A stretch of 64,000 nt of DNA from Aselliscus stoliczkanus (taxonomy: Eukaryota > Chordata > Mammalia > Chiroptera > Hipposideridae): positions 64,044,921 to 64,108,920 of the forward strand of contig CM066733.1 of assembly GCA_033961575.1 (NCBI GenBank). The letters are read 5' to 3'. The notes below the pieces were generated by a model, which did not search any database, was not told where the DNA came from, and worked only from the letters and a program-made list of their open reading frames with translations. The first letter of the stretch is position 1, and each line of letters starts with the position of its first letter. Made by a program: the position numbers and the translations under genes. This document shows positions 35,930 to 48,839 of the stretch, piece by piece.

Positions 35930-38270
35930 TGGTACATTCATATAATGAAAGCTGTGCCAACACAAAACAAACACCTTAGAAAGCCCCATATGCACTTATA
36001 CAGAAGAGTCTCCAAGATACATTGTTAAGCAATTTGTATTTTTAATTTTAGCTGTTTGAGGATTTTGCGTACTATGTATTTTTGCCTGGTTCACACTTCT
36101 ATCTGGTAATCAACTTACAACACTTTGCATTTCTTTGAATTCAATCATATTACAGCTCTGCCTTTAAGATTAAAGAATACTATTTTTTGTTTCAGTCTGT
36201 CTTTTTTATGATTTGATATAAGTCTTTTATTTGAAATCTTAGCTCCTACTGGCTTGTGTACATGAGCAATTTGCTTAACTGCTGTGGGCCTCAGATTCCC
36301 ATTCTATAAATGAAACATGGTATACATTATGGGAATGTTTTAAGAATTTGAGATAATGCCAATTTGAATTTCTTAATCCCTTCACCTTTAACATAATATT
36401 AAATGTCCACTGTAATTGAAATTTTTTAAATTAAAAAATATAATTTCAATCATGCAAGTACATACCATTTAGTACATGAAGACCCAAGAAAAGGTATTCA
36501 GCATGGTGACTGTCACCATGATTAATATTCTTTGGCATGTGGCAATCAGAACTGCAGACAGCAGTGACCACGCCTTGGTTTTGCACCAGGAAAAGCAAAG
36601 CTTTGTATGTCATGCCAAGACCTTTCCAGAGGAAGTCCAGCATTTGGCTGGTCTTTTTTAGCCAGAGTGGCCTTGGACCAGTATTTCAGAGAATCAGTAT
36701 TCTTTGGGTGCAACTGGGGCTGTGCTCTTGCCTGTATGGAGCATTTTACAGCCCTTCCGAAGGAAGCTTATTCCCATCTTTTAGCCATGAATTTTAATCC
36801 AGTGGCTTCTCTCTCAAGATGCCTCTTGTTGGCATCTGTTGCCCTCAGTCCATTAGGCGTATTTGCGTTTGAGTCCATATTTATGAAAATGTTTGTCAAA
36901 AGAGAATGTCCATGTTGTCTTTCTTCATTTTTACAGAGTTGCAAAGGAAAAGAGCCGCCTCTCCCAGTATAGTTCTGGGTCAATTGGTCTTACTGATTAT
37001 CTACTTGGCTTTCTGCCTTGATGCATTTATAGGGTCTTTTATTATTGACTTTGGAGCTCCTTGCAAGGTACTCCAAAAAAGCGTTTTAAAATAGTCTCTA
37101 GTGGGCAATTTACATTTTAACTGCTCCTTTCATTACCCCCCTGGACACCCTCATATAGCTCCCTTTTCTAGAATTAAATAACCACATGATAGCTTTTGGG
37201 CTCCATGTCTCTTTTGGATGTTGAACTTGGCCCTGTTGTGGTCTTTATTATGTAGTGGTTCAGTTAGAGTCTCATGTGCTTTCATATTCATCACAGTTCT
37301 CCTAGCTTTTGTTTTCAGGTTATAAGACATCTTCATAAATTAAGGTCCAGATAGTGCCATCTTGGTTTGATTTTTGAGAATCCCTCTGAGAATGACTGAC
37401 ATGGTGCTAAGAAATAGTATTCAAGGAGTTGTGTGATGTGTGAGAATGTGGAGGAAGTAAAAGGGAAGATTGAAGACCACCACTTCCCAAAAGTCCTTTG
37501 GTTCCAGGTGAATGTAACATTTCCTTTCCCCATTAATTAAACTAGGATTTAAGGCTGAAGGTTTGCCTATCTCTTGGGTCTTATTTTAGAGGCCACAATA
37601 CTTAGGAGATCACAGTACCCTAGAAATAAAGATTTAGCATTTTAGGTTCCCTTGCCTCACTTTCCTAAACACTTTAACAAATCCCAGTGCAGGACCTGCC
37701 AACTTGCCTTTTTTTTTTTTCTCTTCACTTCATACACACTCATCTTTCCTAAGGACAGGTCTGACCTTACTCTGAAGGCCAAAAGCTCAATGAATTGTGA
37801 GAGTTTCTGGTGGAAATTCTGGAAAAAATAGCTCTTTATAAGTTCAGTACTGTTTCCAAAACTGTAAGTCAGAAAGTACCCCTACTTCCCCTCCCCGCCA
37901 CACACACACCTTTGCATAATATATTCCTAATACCCTTGAGACTCTACTGGCAGGATATACACTGGATTTGATCTAGGATGGCAATTCTCATGTGGTCTAA
38001 AGTAAAGTTTTTGTCTTTTTAAATTTTCTCATGTTTTATTTAAAGAAGAAATTCTATATTTTTTATTCTACTTAAAAAAGATACCAAGAACTCCAAAGGG
38101 GAACAACAGCTGCCATAAGAACCAGTTTATACTCAATTCATGCCATGATGTGGCAGCCTCATAGGTATGTTGTAGCTAAGTTGCAGAGGAAGAAGCTAGC
38201 CTACTTCCCTCTAAGAGAGAGGAAACCAAAAGACAGTAAAGAAAGTGGAATTGTGCACTTAAAAGAGATA
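35930..38270. other. Intergenic DNA with L1 and MIR scraps
   Basis: An L1 3' scrap at about 35930-36030 (gtacattcatataatgaaag) and a MIR fragment at 36240-36370. A perfect 9+1+9 palindrome is at 36502-36520. Frames of 86-121 codons at 36500-36980 overlap and have no domain. Confidence 0.5.
36240..36370 (+). repeat. MIR fragment
   Basis: Contains tttgcttaactgctgtgggc and ctcagattcccattctataa, the centre of MIR, followed by a degraded 3' part. Confidence 0.5.
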
Positions 38271-38800
38271 CTCAACAAGTGGATAAATAGCCATCAGGTA
38301 TATTTCACTTATTAAATTAAAAAGAATTGAAAAATGATAAAACCCAATACTGGCAATGCTATAAGAAAACAAGCACTCATATTCTTCTGGTAAAAAGAAA
38401 GTAACCTAGAACAATTTGAAGGCAAATTTAGCAATATATATCAGAAGGCTTAAAATATGTATGCTTTCTGATTTAGCAATTTCACCTCCAGAAATCTATT
38501 CTGAGGGGGAAAGAGAGATAATGAAGAATCCAGCTTATTGAAATTTCATTGTAACATTGATTGCAAGAGTAAAAACTAGAACTACCCTAAAGACTAAATA
38601 ATAGGGAACTGGTTAAATGAATTATGATACATAACAATGATGTTATTGATGAAAAGAGGCAAGGAAAGATGTTTATGATAACTGTGTGAAAACAAAGCAA
38701 AACAAAACAAAACACCAGTATGTAGAATGTGAGCTTATAATTACAAAAAAAACCCAAACAAACAAACCCAAACAACAACAAAAAGACCCACACACACTAG
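38270..38800 (+). repeat. Old L1 3'-end fragment
   Basis: Contains gcaatttcacctccagaaat, ggaactggttaaatgaatta and an A-rich end with aaaacaaaac units (about 38693-38712) and acccaaacaaacaaaccc. Related 3' text at about 39290-39400 (agttatctctgggggtaaag) may be the distal part, separated by about 490 nt of other sequence. Confidence 0.6.
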
Positions 38801-39838
38801 AAAAACTTCATGATCAAGAAAAGCTAAGTTTATTAAACTTATTTCAATAAAGAACACCTTCTGGATAGAGTCTTGGTAGTATTTTACAGGGGCAGGAACA
38901 TGGGGGGAGATATTTACAGTTTTAAGGCCAGAGCTGAGTGACTATAGGTGAGTCTTACCAGGTTGGGAACTGGTTGGGATTGGGCAGTTTATGACATAGG
39001 AACTTTGGATTGGTGGGAACCGTCAGGTAAGGTCTTGAAGCAAATATTGTTGAGCAAGCTGTTGGTCTTGATAAGTAAGCAAATATTTTCTGGAGCAAGT
39101 AGCAAGTTATTTTTGTCTGGTCCAGGATTGTTTGGCACAGAAACAGGAAAGTATGCTTTGCCCATTAATGTGTATCATAAAGACAGGGGGATATATTTGT
39201 TTTGGTGCTCAATAATAGCTCTTTTTTTAAAAAAAGCTATTCATATTTCTATTTCTATCTCACTAGAAAAAAGCCTAGGAAGGTAATTATTTACAAATTT
39301 ATAGTAGTTATCTCTGGGGGTAAAGATTACAAAAGTTCTTTAATTTCTTCTCTGTATTTTCTAAACTCTCTCTAAAGAACGTATATTCAGACAAAAAAGA
39401 TGAATTTGTTTAACCTTTATTTAGCCACATCATTTTAATTCTAGGACTAGAGAGTCCCCCTCATCTCAAAGCTTCTAATCTGTTTCTAAATATAACACCC
39501 AATCTGGTCAAAATTTTGTGGCCAGCTTGGAAAAACTGGTTAAATCATTACCTAATCACAACCATGTGATCCAATAAGCACTAGGCAGTTTTTCATCGAC
39601 AGACAGATAAATGCTGTATGGACTGTTTTAGAAGGATCCACTCTTCAGAAGTATATTGGAAACATATTTAACAAACACAAATACCCATTTCTCTCCTCAG
39701 CTCTCTGTTATCACTCCATTTTCAGAATTATAGTACAGTGGTTGTCAGGGACTTCAGGGAAATAAAGAGTGAGCTCCAAGGTGAACCCAGAAGTCTAGAA
39801 TTCTATCTCATGAACTCTCCGGCGAACCATTAACAAAT
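38800..39838. other. Unassigned insert and L1 tail
   Basis: 38820-39290 separates two L1 3' pieces and may be an inserted element, but I could not define its ends. The 112-codon frame at 38948-39286 lies in it and has no recognised domain. Confidence 0.4.
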
Positions 39839-39947
39839 TTTTTTTTTTTTTTTTTGAGGGCAGTGTCACTGCCCTCACGTGTGGGACCAAACCCGGGCCG
39901 CTGGCTTCCTAAGCCCGCGCTTAACCACCGCGCCACTGGGCCGGTCC
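39839..39947 (-). repeat. Short tRNA-derived SINE
   Basis: Same short form as 35468-35582: inverted poly(A), then ggcagtgtcactgccctca and a head ending cgccactgggccggtcc on the plus strand. A short direct repeat aacaaat occurs at 39832-39838 and 39948-39954. The frames of 62 and 66 codons crossing it are repeat-derived. Confidence 0.88.
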
Positions 39948-39954
39948 AACAAAT

Positions 39955-42545
39955 ATTTTTGAGCATCTCATTTTTGCTGCACGTTAGACAAGGTGAGACA
40001 TGGCACAAAAATTGGATAACCTACATTGCATCATCCTTTTAAAGGCGCTTAATGTTTTAATTGGGAAGAGGGCAGTGAGGAGTGATTAACACACAGGAAC
40101 AATTCCAGGTAGATACTAAATGACATGCAACCAAGCACTGCTCCTCAGGTGGAATAGTACTTGATCTTACCTATGCTGGTCTATATTACCATATGTGTAT
40201 TATGCATCTCATGCAGTTTAGACTCCCATCCTATATAAATACAAAGATATGACAGTTTGGGGCATTGAGATATTCTAGTTAAAGAAGGGTTAAACTCAAA
40301 TTTTAAAAATTCCTGTACTCTTTATTGATAATATTTCCAAAGCTTGAGTCTGCTTTACTTTATACATAAATAACTGCAGCTTAATAAACCCAACTGCAGG
40401 GTCCCAGGGTCATTTTTATTGCATATAGATGTAGATTTCATTAGGTGTAGACTAGGAAGATAGGAGACTGGCATGGCTGTGAATTGACTGCTAGATAGCC
40501 CATTTACTTGAAAAGAAAAAAATACCCAAAATTTTAATATCCATGTGTTTTTTTGGTGATCACCTTCTTTCTATTAAGGAAGACCAGAGTGAGACCATCC
40601 AATAGATGAAATTCCAATTGCTTGAAATGTCATTCCTCTCAAAATAACACTTTATTACCAATAAGTACTCTTCATCAGGGATCTCCTCATCTCATAGGCA
40701 AAGATCTTAATAACCCCCTTGGGGAAATGGAGGCCCAGATAGGATATTTGCTCAAGGTCACATAGTAACCTAGTGACAAGCTTATGATTAGAACTCTGAT
40801 GTCTTTATTTTCAATTCTTAGCTTCCTACCTTTCCAGTCTTGCTCCCCATGCCTTTCCAAGGGGATTCTGGGGATTTTAGCTACTAGAACATAAAATTTA
40901 AAAAAATACAGTTCACAACACCTTTGACAGAGTCACATTTCCAAGTTTGCTTTTTGGAAGCTTCCCTGGAACAGGACTCCGTTCTCCTGAAGGCAAAGCA
41001 TGGTCGTTGCCACCCATATACCTCCAGGTGTCATCATAGCACAGATGCAGAGCAATGGCGTCTCCCATGCCCCCAGCCCTGGGTCAGTCTGCAGAGCCCA
41101 CCGACTTCATTCAGACAATGGAAACATAGAACACATCCTGGGAGAGCAATATGATGATCTAATGGGTATTAACAACAATAACAACAACACACTTGGCTAA
41201 TGTTCCACAAAGAATGTGTTTGGCCATTCACAATAGTAAACAAACAGACAAGCCTACCCTCAAACAACGTGGGATGTATTACAAAGCTGGAAATAGAGTT
41301 TAAACCAGTTTCAGAGTTTGCCAATTCAGCAGTTCAGTGGTCCCATCCATGACACAGGATCTCCCCATTCCTGAGGCATTTTGCAGAGTGTTGCCTTTGC
41401 CCGGAGGCTTGAGCGTCATGGTCTCTTGAGGGTGGCAGCAGATCCATCCAGGCCTCCCACCTGCATCCAGGGGCAGCACCAAAGGTGGTGACTTACGGAG
41501 TCCTTTTCTTAGGAACAAGGAGATCTTTCTCAGAAGTTCCTCAACACATATTCCCTCACAATACTGGGTGGAACTTTGTCAAGAGCCCACTCTGAAACCA
41601 ACCACAGCCAGGAGGAGGGGCTCAGACCCAACATGATTGGAACCACTCTCACCTGAGTCGCATGAGAGGCGGGAGAGAGTGGTTGGTGGGAAAGGAGTGG
41701 GAGGTAGGCTCCAGACCTAATCAGAGCTCTGCCAGAGGAAGACAGGGTGGTTGGAATGGAGAGATGACCATCGACAGCATGTGCTCTGAGGCTGCCTCTT
41801 CCACCAGGACTCATTCCCTCGGTCAGGTGTTACCTCCTCCCGAGGTAATGAAAAGCTAGGTGCTGACAACACGGAGGACATAGGGGGCTGTCAAGACCTT
41901 TGCACATTCTAGCAACGGGAATGCTCACAGAGGTCCTTATCCTGTATTATGTTGACTTCAGGTAAACTTACTGAGGATTCTGAGGACCTCAATCCAGAGT
42001 CAAGTGATGTGGTGCTGAGGGTGGAAATTTCAGGCCAGGAATGCTGAGAGGGCTGGGCCACTGAGGACCAAGCTTTGGGTACAGGTAGCAAGTATTTTAA
42101 GGCATTCCTTAAATCACACCTGGACTGTCACTGTTGGCCAGCCCCCAGGTACTACAACACAGATAGGAAATTGAGATAAGAAACATAAAGGAATATCAAG
42201 ATATATATTGTTTACCTAACCCATGTACTATGATAGAATTTTAGCCTTGCTAAAATAAAACTCAGTTTTTGGATGGCTGGGTCACAAGGTCACAAGCATT
42301 TTGCTTGTCCTTCTCCCTCTCCACCTTTCCTTTTTATTGGCTTTTAATTTTAAGGAGAATTCACGCATTTTCTTTTTAACAATTTATTTTATAACTGGAA
42401 GTTTGTATTTTCTCTTATAACGGGAAATAAGAGGTATTTGGGGGGGAAAAGAGGTATTTCATATTGTCGTTTAAAACAGCCTAGGAAATCCCCATGTTAA
42501 ATAAGAAGTCTGTTGATTGCTTTTATAATATTTGAAAATAAACCA
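39955..42545. other. Intergenic DNA downstream of CLIC5
   Basis: Besides the MIR at 40690-40850, no repeat or gene recognised. A (AAC/AAT)n patch is at 41169-41190. Opposing frames at 41530-41859 are chance. Confidence 0.45.
40690..40850 (-). repeat. MIR, antisense
   Basis: Contains gggaaatggaggcccagata, tgctcaaggtcacatagtaa and gattagaactctgatgtctt. Confidence 0.65.
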
Positions 42546-42883
42546 ACTTTATTTGAATCAGTCAATACCAATCAAGTCTGGGAAACAAATTTATAACTGG
42601 TTGAGATTCATGAGGAAAACACTCAGCAATATCTTCATTAAAAGGCATTTTACATTTATTAAGGCTTGAAAGCCAGTCCTGTTATTTTATCACCACAGTT
42701 TAAGGTCTTGAGAAAATCAAGGAACCATCATTTGGAGTGTCTTTGTAAAATGAAATGTTTGTTCTTTTATGAAAGCTAGGCATCTTTTGTTAAATTATTT
42801 AATTCCCCAGCTTATAAAATGGAACAGCCAGGGGGATCAGGAAAGTAAGACAAGTTCAAACATCAGCCAGATATTTTGTATTT

Positions 42884-42935
<52 letters not shown>

Positions 42936-45900
42936 ATAGTGAAATCTCTAGCTATACATAAAATACCTTAGATAATTGGATCTTTAAAACTATGTTTCCC
43001 CATAAAACAGACTGCTTTTATAGAAACACAGATTAGCCCAAACCCTATAATGAGGCAATCTTTTATTTTATGTTTGGGTGGGGAGAGGAGCACTGAATCC
43101 AATTTCGTTAAGTATTATTAAATAAAATTAAGCACACTTTGGATCATACCCAATTATTAAATGAAAGTATCCTGAAACTAAGCTGGAAGAAGAATTTTGA
43201 CCAAGGAAGAGGAATATGCATTTATCAGGGGAGCACACATTGTCTGGTTTGAATGCTAAAGAGCAATGAATAGAGGACAATAGGCCTTGTGTGCAGAGAG
43301 GCCCAAAGCCAATGACGTGACCACGTCCGTTCTCCTGACATCAAACCAGATGCTTTACACACACATTTCTTCCTCTAATGCTTAAGATTTTTTAAATGAC
43401 ATATGTAGAAATAAAGAAATGATCTGGGGAATCATTGACTTAATTTTAACCATAAGTTAATGCTTCATCTTCCCCAGGAGAGAGACACCATCATCTTGAT
43501 CACTCTGCTATACAGATGGCTCCAGGCCAGTGGGCATAGGACTGAGACCCACAAGTAGCTACGGGTCACCTGTTACCTCTGGACCAATTTTAGACACAGA
43601 CTCTCACTGGTTTCTTGTGATGAGAAAATTTACTAGATAGGCCTACACCTTCCTGACTCTACCTCCCCTTTAATTCTATTTGTCCAGACTTTGCCAACTC
43701 TTCCATCTTTAGGGTCTATTCTAGGTATGATCCATTTTGTGACAATTCTAAGATGCTTGGTATTGCCTGTCTGCACAATGGCTAATGGGCACAAGTGCTG
43801 TGAAGGGCTTCTGTTGCTTCATTTGACAAATGCTAGAAAATGTGTCCTTTTTCTCATGAAAAGTTCAAGATCCTCACTGGCCCCGCCAGCAGAAGTGAAT
43901 ACTGAGGACAGTGCCATTTCCTGGGAAACTGAAACTTGTCTGAGATTCTGTAGCCAAAGAAACTGAGTGTGTTTTTCACTTTTCAACTCATTAGTTTGTG
44001 GCCAGGTAGCTTGTTTTAAACAAGATCTTCCTGCTAGCGCCTGTGATTCTGAATTGCCAGGCATTTGACTTCCTATGTCAGAAGATGAAAGCATTCAACA
44101 GAAGGAATTGCACCCTGGAACAACCGAGATTTTACTTTCCCAGCTCATCTTTTATAGTTATTAAAATCTTATCCAATATCTTCTCTCTGGGCCAACTTGA
44201 GCGGTAGGCAGTGCTGAGCAGATGGGTAAATTCAACTCAGTCATTGAGTTTGACCCTTATTTCCACTTCTGCCTCTCACTGTGCTACCCCACCAAAAAAA
44301 TAGTGATGTGAAAGTCAAAGGAGAGAAATAAATCCAAAATAAAATAGAGTCTCAATTCAAATTAGTCTCCTTTTTGAGCCACTGAAATGCTTTCTGAGGG
44401 ATCAATATTCATTCAAGACCCATGACAAGGGATTGCTTCCTGGCTTAAAACTCTGGAGTGTGGGGTCAAACTGCAAACCTTAGATACTCCCTGAGTTTGT
44501 TCTGGGGACACCTAAGAACCTTACCACACTGTCACTGGGAGATGATATCCTGTGTGTATGACAAGGTTACAGCCAAAGCCCCAATAGGCTGAAGGATCTG
44601 GAAAAAAAAATCTCTTAGGAAAACAAAAATAATCTGAAAGAAATATTATTTTAAAATACTCTGATTAATCTGGTCATAAGACATTAAAGCTCTAAGTCAA
44701 TAGTTGTATTATATGATGGTTTGCTATTGAAATAAAAAGATATTCCTGAAATTAGTATCGGAAGTGCCTTCTATCTCTAACTCCTCTCCCTCTTTTAAAT
44801 GGTTACAAGTGATCATACAACTGCCCCCCACTCAGTGACTGTTAACATTGCTATTTATGTAAAACTAAGTCAACCACAGAAGGAACATCTAGAAACAACA
44901 ATATTGATTTGGTTTGGCTTGTTTGTTTTTAAAGACTGCGTTTAAAGACTCGCCAACTGTTGAATGCTGAGTATCAACTCAGGGTCTGTAGTGTTTGCCA
45001 GCTCCTCTCAGGGAGTCGGTCCACCTGGGTGTCCTTCGTTTCTCTGTTGTGTTGGCTGTGCTACATGGGTGTGCTTCAAGCGCAGTGCCACTGTGGGTCT
45101 CAGGAAAGTAAACTGCCTCTTAGGTCACCGTGCCTGTGCTGTGAAAGTCAGGGAAGGATGTCTCGGGATAACAGGATTTCACCCTAATTAAAAGGCCTTT
45201 GGGATCATTCAAGCTTTCATGCCCCAGGAGGCCCATTTGATGCTTTTCCCTACAGTAAAAAGAACAATTTCCTCACCGGGTCTTTTTAAACACCTCAGGG
45301 GACAAAGTTTCCAGGGAAAGCTGGAAAGTCTCCTTTAGAGGTGGAAATAAAATCAACGCATTCTGCTGGGGGAAAAAAGAAAAAGAAAAAAGCTCTCAGG
45401 CTTACAAAATGTCCTACTGAGATGAGAAATTCCCTATTTCTCTGTGGGCTAAAGGACCCCTCCTGCTTCCTCCCCTCTGCTCTAATCAACAGATCACTTT
45501 TTTTTTTTTTTTTGGTTCAGAGATCCCTGGAGGCAGCTAGGTCCGGGGATTGCTTGGGTTAGGAAGTGTTGATGTTTCTATGGAGAGGACCCGTGGTATC
45601 CTGCCCTCCCTGAGCAATAAGCCAAGTCCTTGGAAGCTCCTTTCCACCAGCGGGCAACATAGAAGGGAGAATTGTTGAAGGTGAGGGTCTGTGGCAAGTG
45701 GGTTTCCTCAGAAGGTGTTCACTGGGAGAGGGAGCTGATGGTTAGTTTATTTGTCTTAGTTTCCCCTGCACCTCTGCATAGGTGCCCATGCTAAAGCAGG
45801 GTAAGCTTTTAAGGAGGTAACCCTCAAGGAGACTAAGGAGCACAAAAAAACCCACAAAAAATGGTTTCCTTCTTTTCATCTGGTAGTTGAGTCATAGGGT

Positions 45901-47157
45901 AGGAGCATTAACCCAGATGGGCTTAAAGTTCAAGCAACATGGTTTCCCAGTCAGAAAGGCTCATGGACTTTCTTCCTAAGGTTCCATGATCATGCCACCT
46001 TCTAACTACATCTCTCACCCATCAGAGGCTGCCTGAGAGCAGCCAACTAGGAGGCCTGCATCTAGGAATAACTTGAAGAGACTGGAAAGTCATTTTTGGC
46101 CAATTCTTGGGTTTTTGCTAAAGGGTTGGTAGTTACGTGACATCACTAGTTCAAGACTTAGTTAGATCTTGAGAGAGAAGACCTGTCTAAAAAACTCCCG
46201 GGAAACATCGAGCATCATAAGGAACTTCATCGTCACCCATGTCTCCATCTCCCACGCCTATCTGCTTTCTCACGGACCAAAATTCACTCGTGGAGAAACA
46301 TCGTCCAACCCAGGTATATAATTGCCAACAAAACCACTACCCCTAAGCAAGCAAACCCTGTGGCTGGTAGACCGCTGTGGGCCTTTTGGCATCTACACTG
46401 CTCTCTTCCCCTCCCCTTTCCAGTCGCCCCAGTTTGAAATTGCGTGCCAATTTCCTTTCCTGGCAAGGCCTGGACAGCATAAAAATGAAGGTCAGCATCA
46501 GTCAAGTGCACAATAGCATCAAGACATTCACAGCACCGAAGCAAACTGAGACTGTGTCTGCAGTGGTTTTTCCAATCTGTCCTTCAATGCCCAAGGTGAC
46601 ACGACTGTCAAAGCACTGAGTGACTCAAAGTGTGTCTGCCAGATGCCAAAATCCACAGGCTGCTCTGTCCTTCTCCATTCACTCTCTCTGTCTCCCCTAA
46701 GAGCAGTGATTTCTTTCTAGTAAGAACTCAGGTGGCATTTGGCCTTGGCCTTGGAATTACTGACAAAGAGGAGGGTGGAAGAGGACACGATATTGCATGT
46801 TTCCAATGCATCTGGAGATATTTTTGAGATTGGCAGAAGGGGCCAGTGACAATCCCACATGTGGGTTCTCCAACACTGACCCCAGATACCCTGAACCCAG
46901 ACAAGGCTCAAAGGCTGAGAGCTTGACGATTTCTAGCATTTCTGCTTGCAGATTCCTGTGTGATCAGATGGGGTTGGCGCTGACCTTCACAAAAAGACAG
47001 CAGGCTGAAATTCTGATGATATCAGAATCAAGATGAGACCTGATTTAAAAAAAAAAAAAAGTTTCCCGAGGCAATGCGGAAGAGGAGTCTGTGAAGCAGG
47101 AGTTCGTTGCGAGAAGCTGAGTCCTTCTGCAGCAGTGATGGGGCAAGGTGGCTGTGC
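42545..47157 (-). other. CLIC5: Probable CLIC5 3' UTR, downstream end unresolved
   Basis: DNA following the CLIC5 stop on the minus strand. CLIC5 mRNAs have a UTR of several kilobases, as I recall. Minus-strand AATAAA hexamers (TTTATT on the plus strand) occur at 45746-45751, 43062-43067, 42655-42660, 42548-42553 and 42383-42388, and ATTAAA at 43669-43674. I cannot say which is used; 42548-42553 was taken as a working limit. The tract lacks young SINEs, as would fit a transcribed UTR, but contains an (AT)22 repeat at 42887-42930 and an A14 run just below the stop at about 47046-47060. Confidence 0.4.
42887..42930. repeat. Perfect (AT)22 microsatellite
   Basis: Forty-four bases of alternating AT with no interruption, within the probable 3' UTR or just downstream of CLIC5. 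Confidence 0.98.
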
Positions 47158-47325
47158 TCAGGATCGGCTGAGGCGCTTGGCGACGTCCGCGTAGGCCAAC
47201 TCAATCTCGGAGTCAGCTGCACAGGTGTTGGTGAACTCGTCCCTGGCATAGGCATTCCTCATGTACCGCCTCAGGGCCGACATATCAAATGGGATATCGT
47301 AGTTGCGGTATTTCTTGGCCACAAT
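47158..47325 (-). CDS. CLIC5: CLIC5 terminal coding exon
   Basis: Read on the minus strand, this exon starts after a TTACAG acceptor (47331-47326) and encodes 55 residues followed by TGA at 47160-47158. It opens [12 protein letters not shown] and closes with [20 protein letters not shown] and then RLSRS, which is the C-terminus I know for CLIC5; CLIC4 and CLIC6 end differently. CLIC proteins have a glutathione-S-transferase fold and exist in soluble and membrane-associated forms. CLIC5 binds the ezrin/actin cortex and is needed in hair-cell stereocilia and podocyte foot processes. This exon supplies the last helices of the all-alpha C-terminal domain. The reading phase matches the upstream exon exactly (it begins on a full codon after HVVK). 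Oddity: residues 13-23 of the exon ([11 protein letters not shown]) depart from the EMTGxWRYL pattern shared by CLIC4, CLIC5 and CLIC6 as I remember them. Confidence 0.95.
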   Translation of the reverse strand: MVAKKYRNYDIPFDMSALRRYMRNAYARDEFTNTCAADSEIELAYADVAKRLSRS

Positions 47326-47466
47326 CTGTAACAGAGATGGCAGGACAGAGATGACTGTACGAAAGAGATCACCGAGAAGGTGTTAGTGGTGTGCACAGCA
47401 GGAAAACCTTCTATACGTTACAACGGTGTGCCTTACAAATGTGTGTAAGACAAGGGGGCAGTGTTC

Positions 47467-47530
47467 CTTTATTTTTATTTATTTTGTTTTATTTTTATTT
47501 ATTTTGTTTTGTATCCTTTTATTTTATATT
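47467..47530. repeat. TTTTATTT-rich low-complexity tract
   Basis: Two copies of a ttatttttatttattttgtt unit in tandem, in the CLIC5 intron about 140 nt from the terminal exon acceptor. Confidence 0.9.
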
Positions 47531-47539
47531 CCTTAAGTA

Positions 47540-47970
47540 ACTATAATTTGCCCTTTGACCTAGTGATTTTCCTTAGGAAATAACCATGGATATACACAAA
47601 GATGTAGCTACACAGATATGATCAGAGGACTATTTAGAACAGAATAAAGTGGTACGTAACACAAATGTCCAGCAGTACATGAATGGATATATTGTCATGT
47701 ATAAACACAATGGTGTCCTGGTGAGCCATTCAAAATGATGCTGCAGAGGAAATTCGGATGATCTGGAAAACTCTTCAAGACAGATCATTAAGTTTAAAGT
47801 GCAATATCACACATTTGGAGAAATCTGTATGATGGCTAAGTGTATATACCAATATAGTACCAGTGGTTATATCTAGTGGATAAATTATAAAAATTTTTTT
47901 CTATTTTTCCTCATCCACTTTGTTTTACATAAGCATCTTTATAGGAGGGAATAAAAACATAAAAACTTAC
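47540..47970 (+). repeat. Old L1 3'-end fragment in CLIC5 intron
   Basis: Reads ctagtgattttccttaggaa, cacaaatgtccagcagtaca, ggaaaactcttcaagacaga and ccagtggttatatctagtgg, the usual order of late L1 3' ends. It is antisense to CLIC5. Confidence 0.65.
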
Positions 47971-48109
47971 TTAGATGTTGGAATGTATATCTAGGTTCAG
48001 GGTATGATGTGGGAGTGAACAAATAGTGATTTCTGTTCTCTCCCTAGATCATCACACTTGGGGGCTGTGGACTCGGGCCTCCTGGGAAAGTGACATTTGT
48101 GTGGAGAGA

Positions 48110-48350
48110 AAGAGCAGCATAGTGATTAAAAACATGAGCTCTGATCCCAACTGACTGGGTCTACAATCCTGACTCCACTATTTACCAGCTGTGTGACCTC
48201 GGCCTGGTTTTTTAACTTCTCTGGGCCTCAGTTTCTTGATCTCTAACATGGAGTTAATAAGAGGACCTACCTTAGAGTAATAAATCAGTGAACAGACATA
48301 CATGTTTAGAGAGGTGGCTGACTCATAGTCAGTGCTCAAGAGACATTACC
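48110..48350 (+). repeat. MIR, nearly full length
   Basis: Clear MIR order: agcatagtgattaaaaacat, cagctgtgtgacctcggcc, gggcctcagtttcttgatct, gaggacctaccttag and an agtcagtgctcaaga end. Sits inside the CLIC5 intron. Confidence 0.85.
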
Positions 48351-48839
48351 TATCACAATTAATTGAAACCCACCTTTTGCGCATTTGCACGCGTTTCTTC
48401 ATGGGTCAGGGCAAGGTGGTCTCTTTCAAAAGGTCTCACTAGCCAGCGAGGGCTTCCCAGACATGTGAGCTGTGCAGTCACATGGGCCTCCCTCTCAGAA
48501 GGGCCCTGCTCTCGGTTTACGGTTCTGCTGTCAATGTCTGGAAATTCTGAGAACTTTTTGATGATGTTCCCTGGACAGTTGTGCTGAGTGAAGGACAGTG
48601 ACGACCTAAAGCCTGAAAAGCTCAGTATCATAGATAGGATCCCATTTCCTAAGAGGGTGTATTTCCCCCTCCGTTCTCCTACATCGATTTTGAACTTCTA
48701 TTACAACACTAGGGTATAGTCTCTTCTGAATCACAGTTACTGTTTTGGCGTCCTCTGTCGCTTCCTTAGCTGTGAGCAGTATGACAGGAACCACAGCTTC
48801 TGCATTTCTGTGATAATCTCACTAATGCTCTCGTTAAGA

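Noticed and set aside
46284..46544. 86-codon minus-strand frame with a hydrophobic C-terminus
   Set aside because: It lies in the probable CLIC5 3' UTR, lacks a recognised family, and its hydrophobic stretch is short and likely chance.
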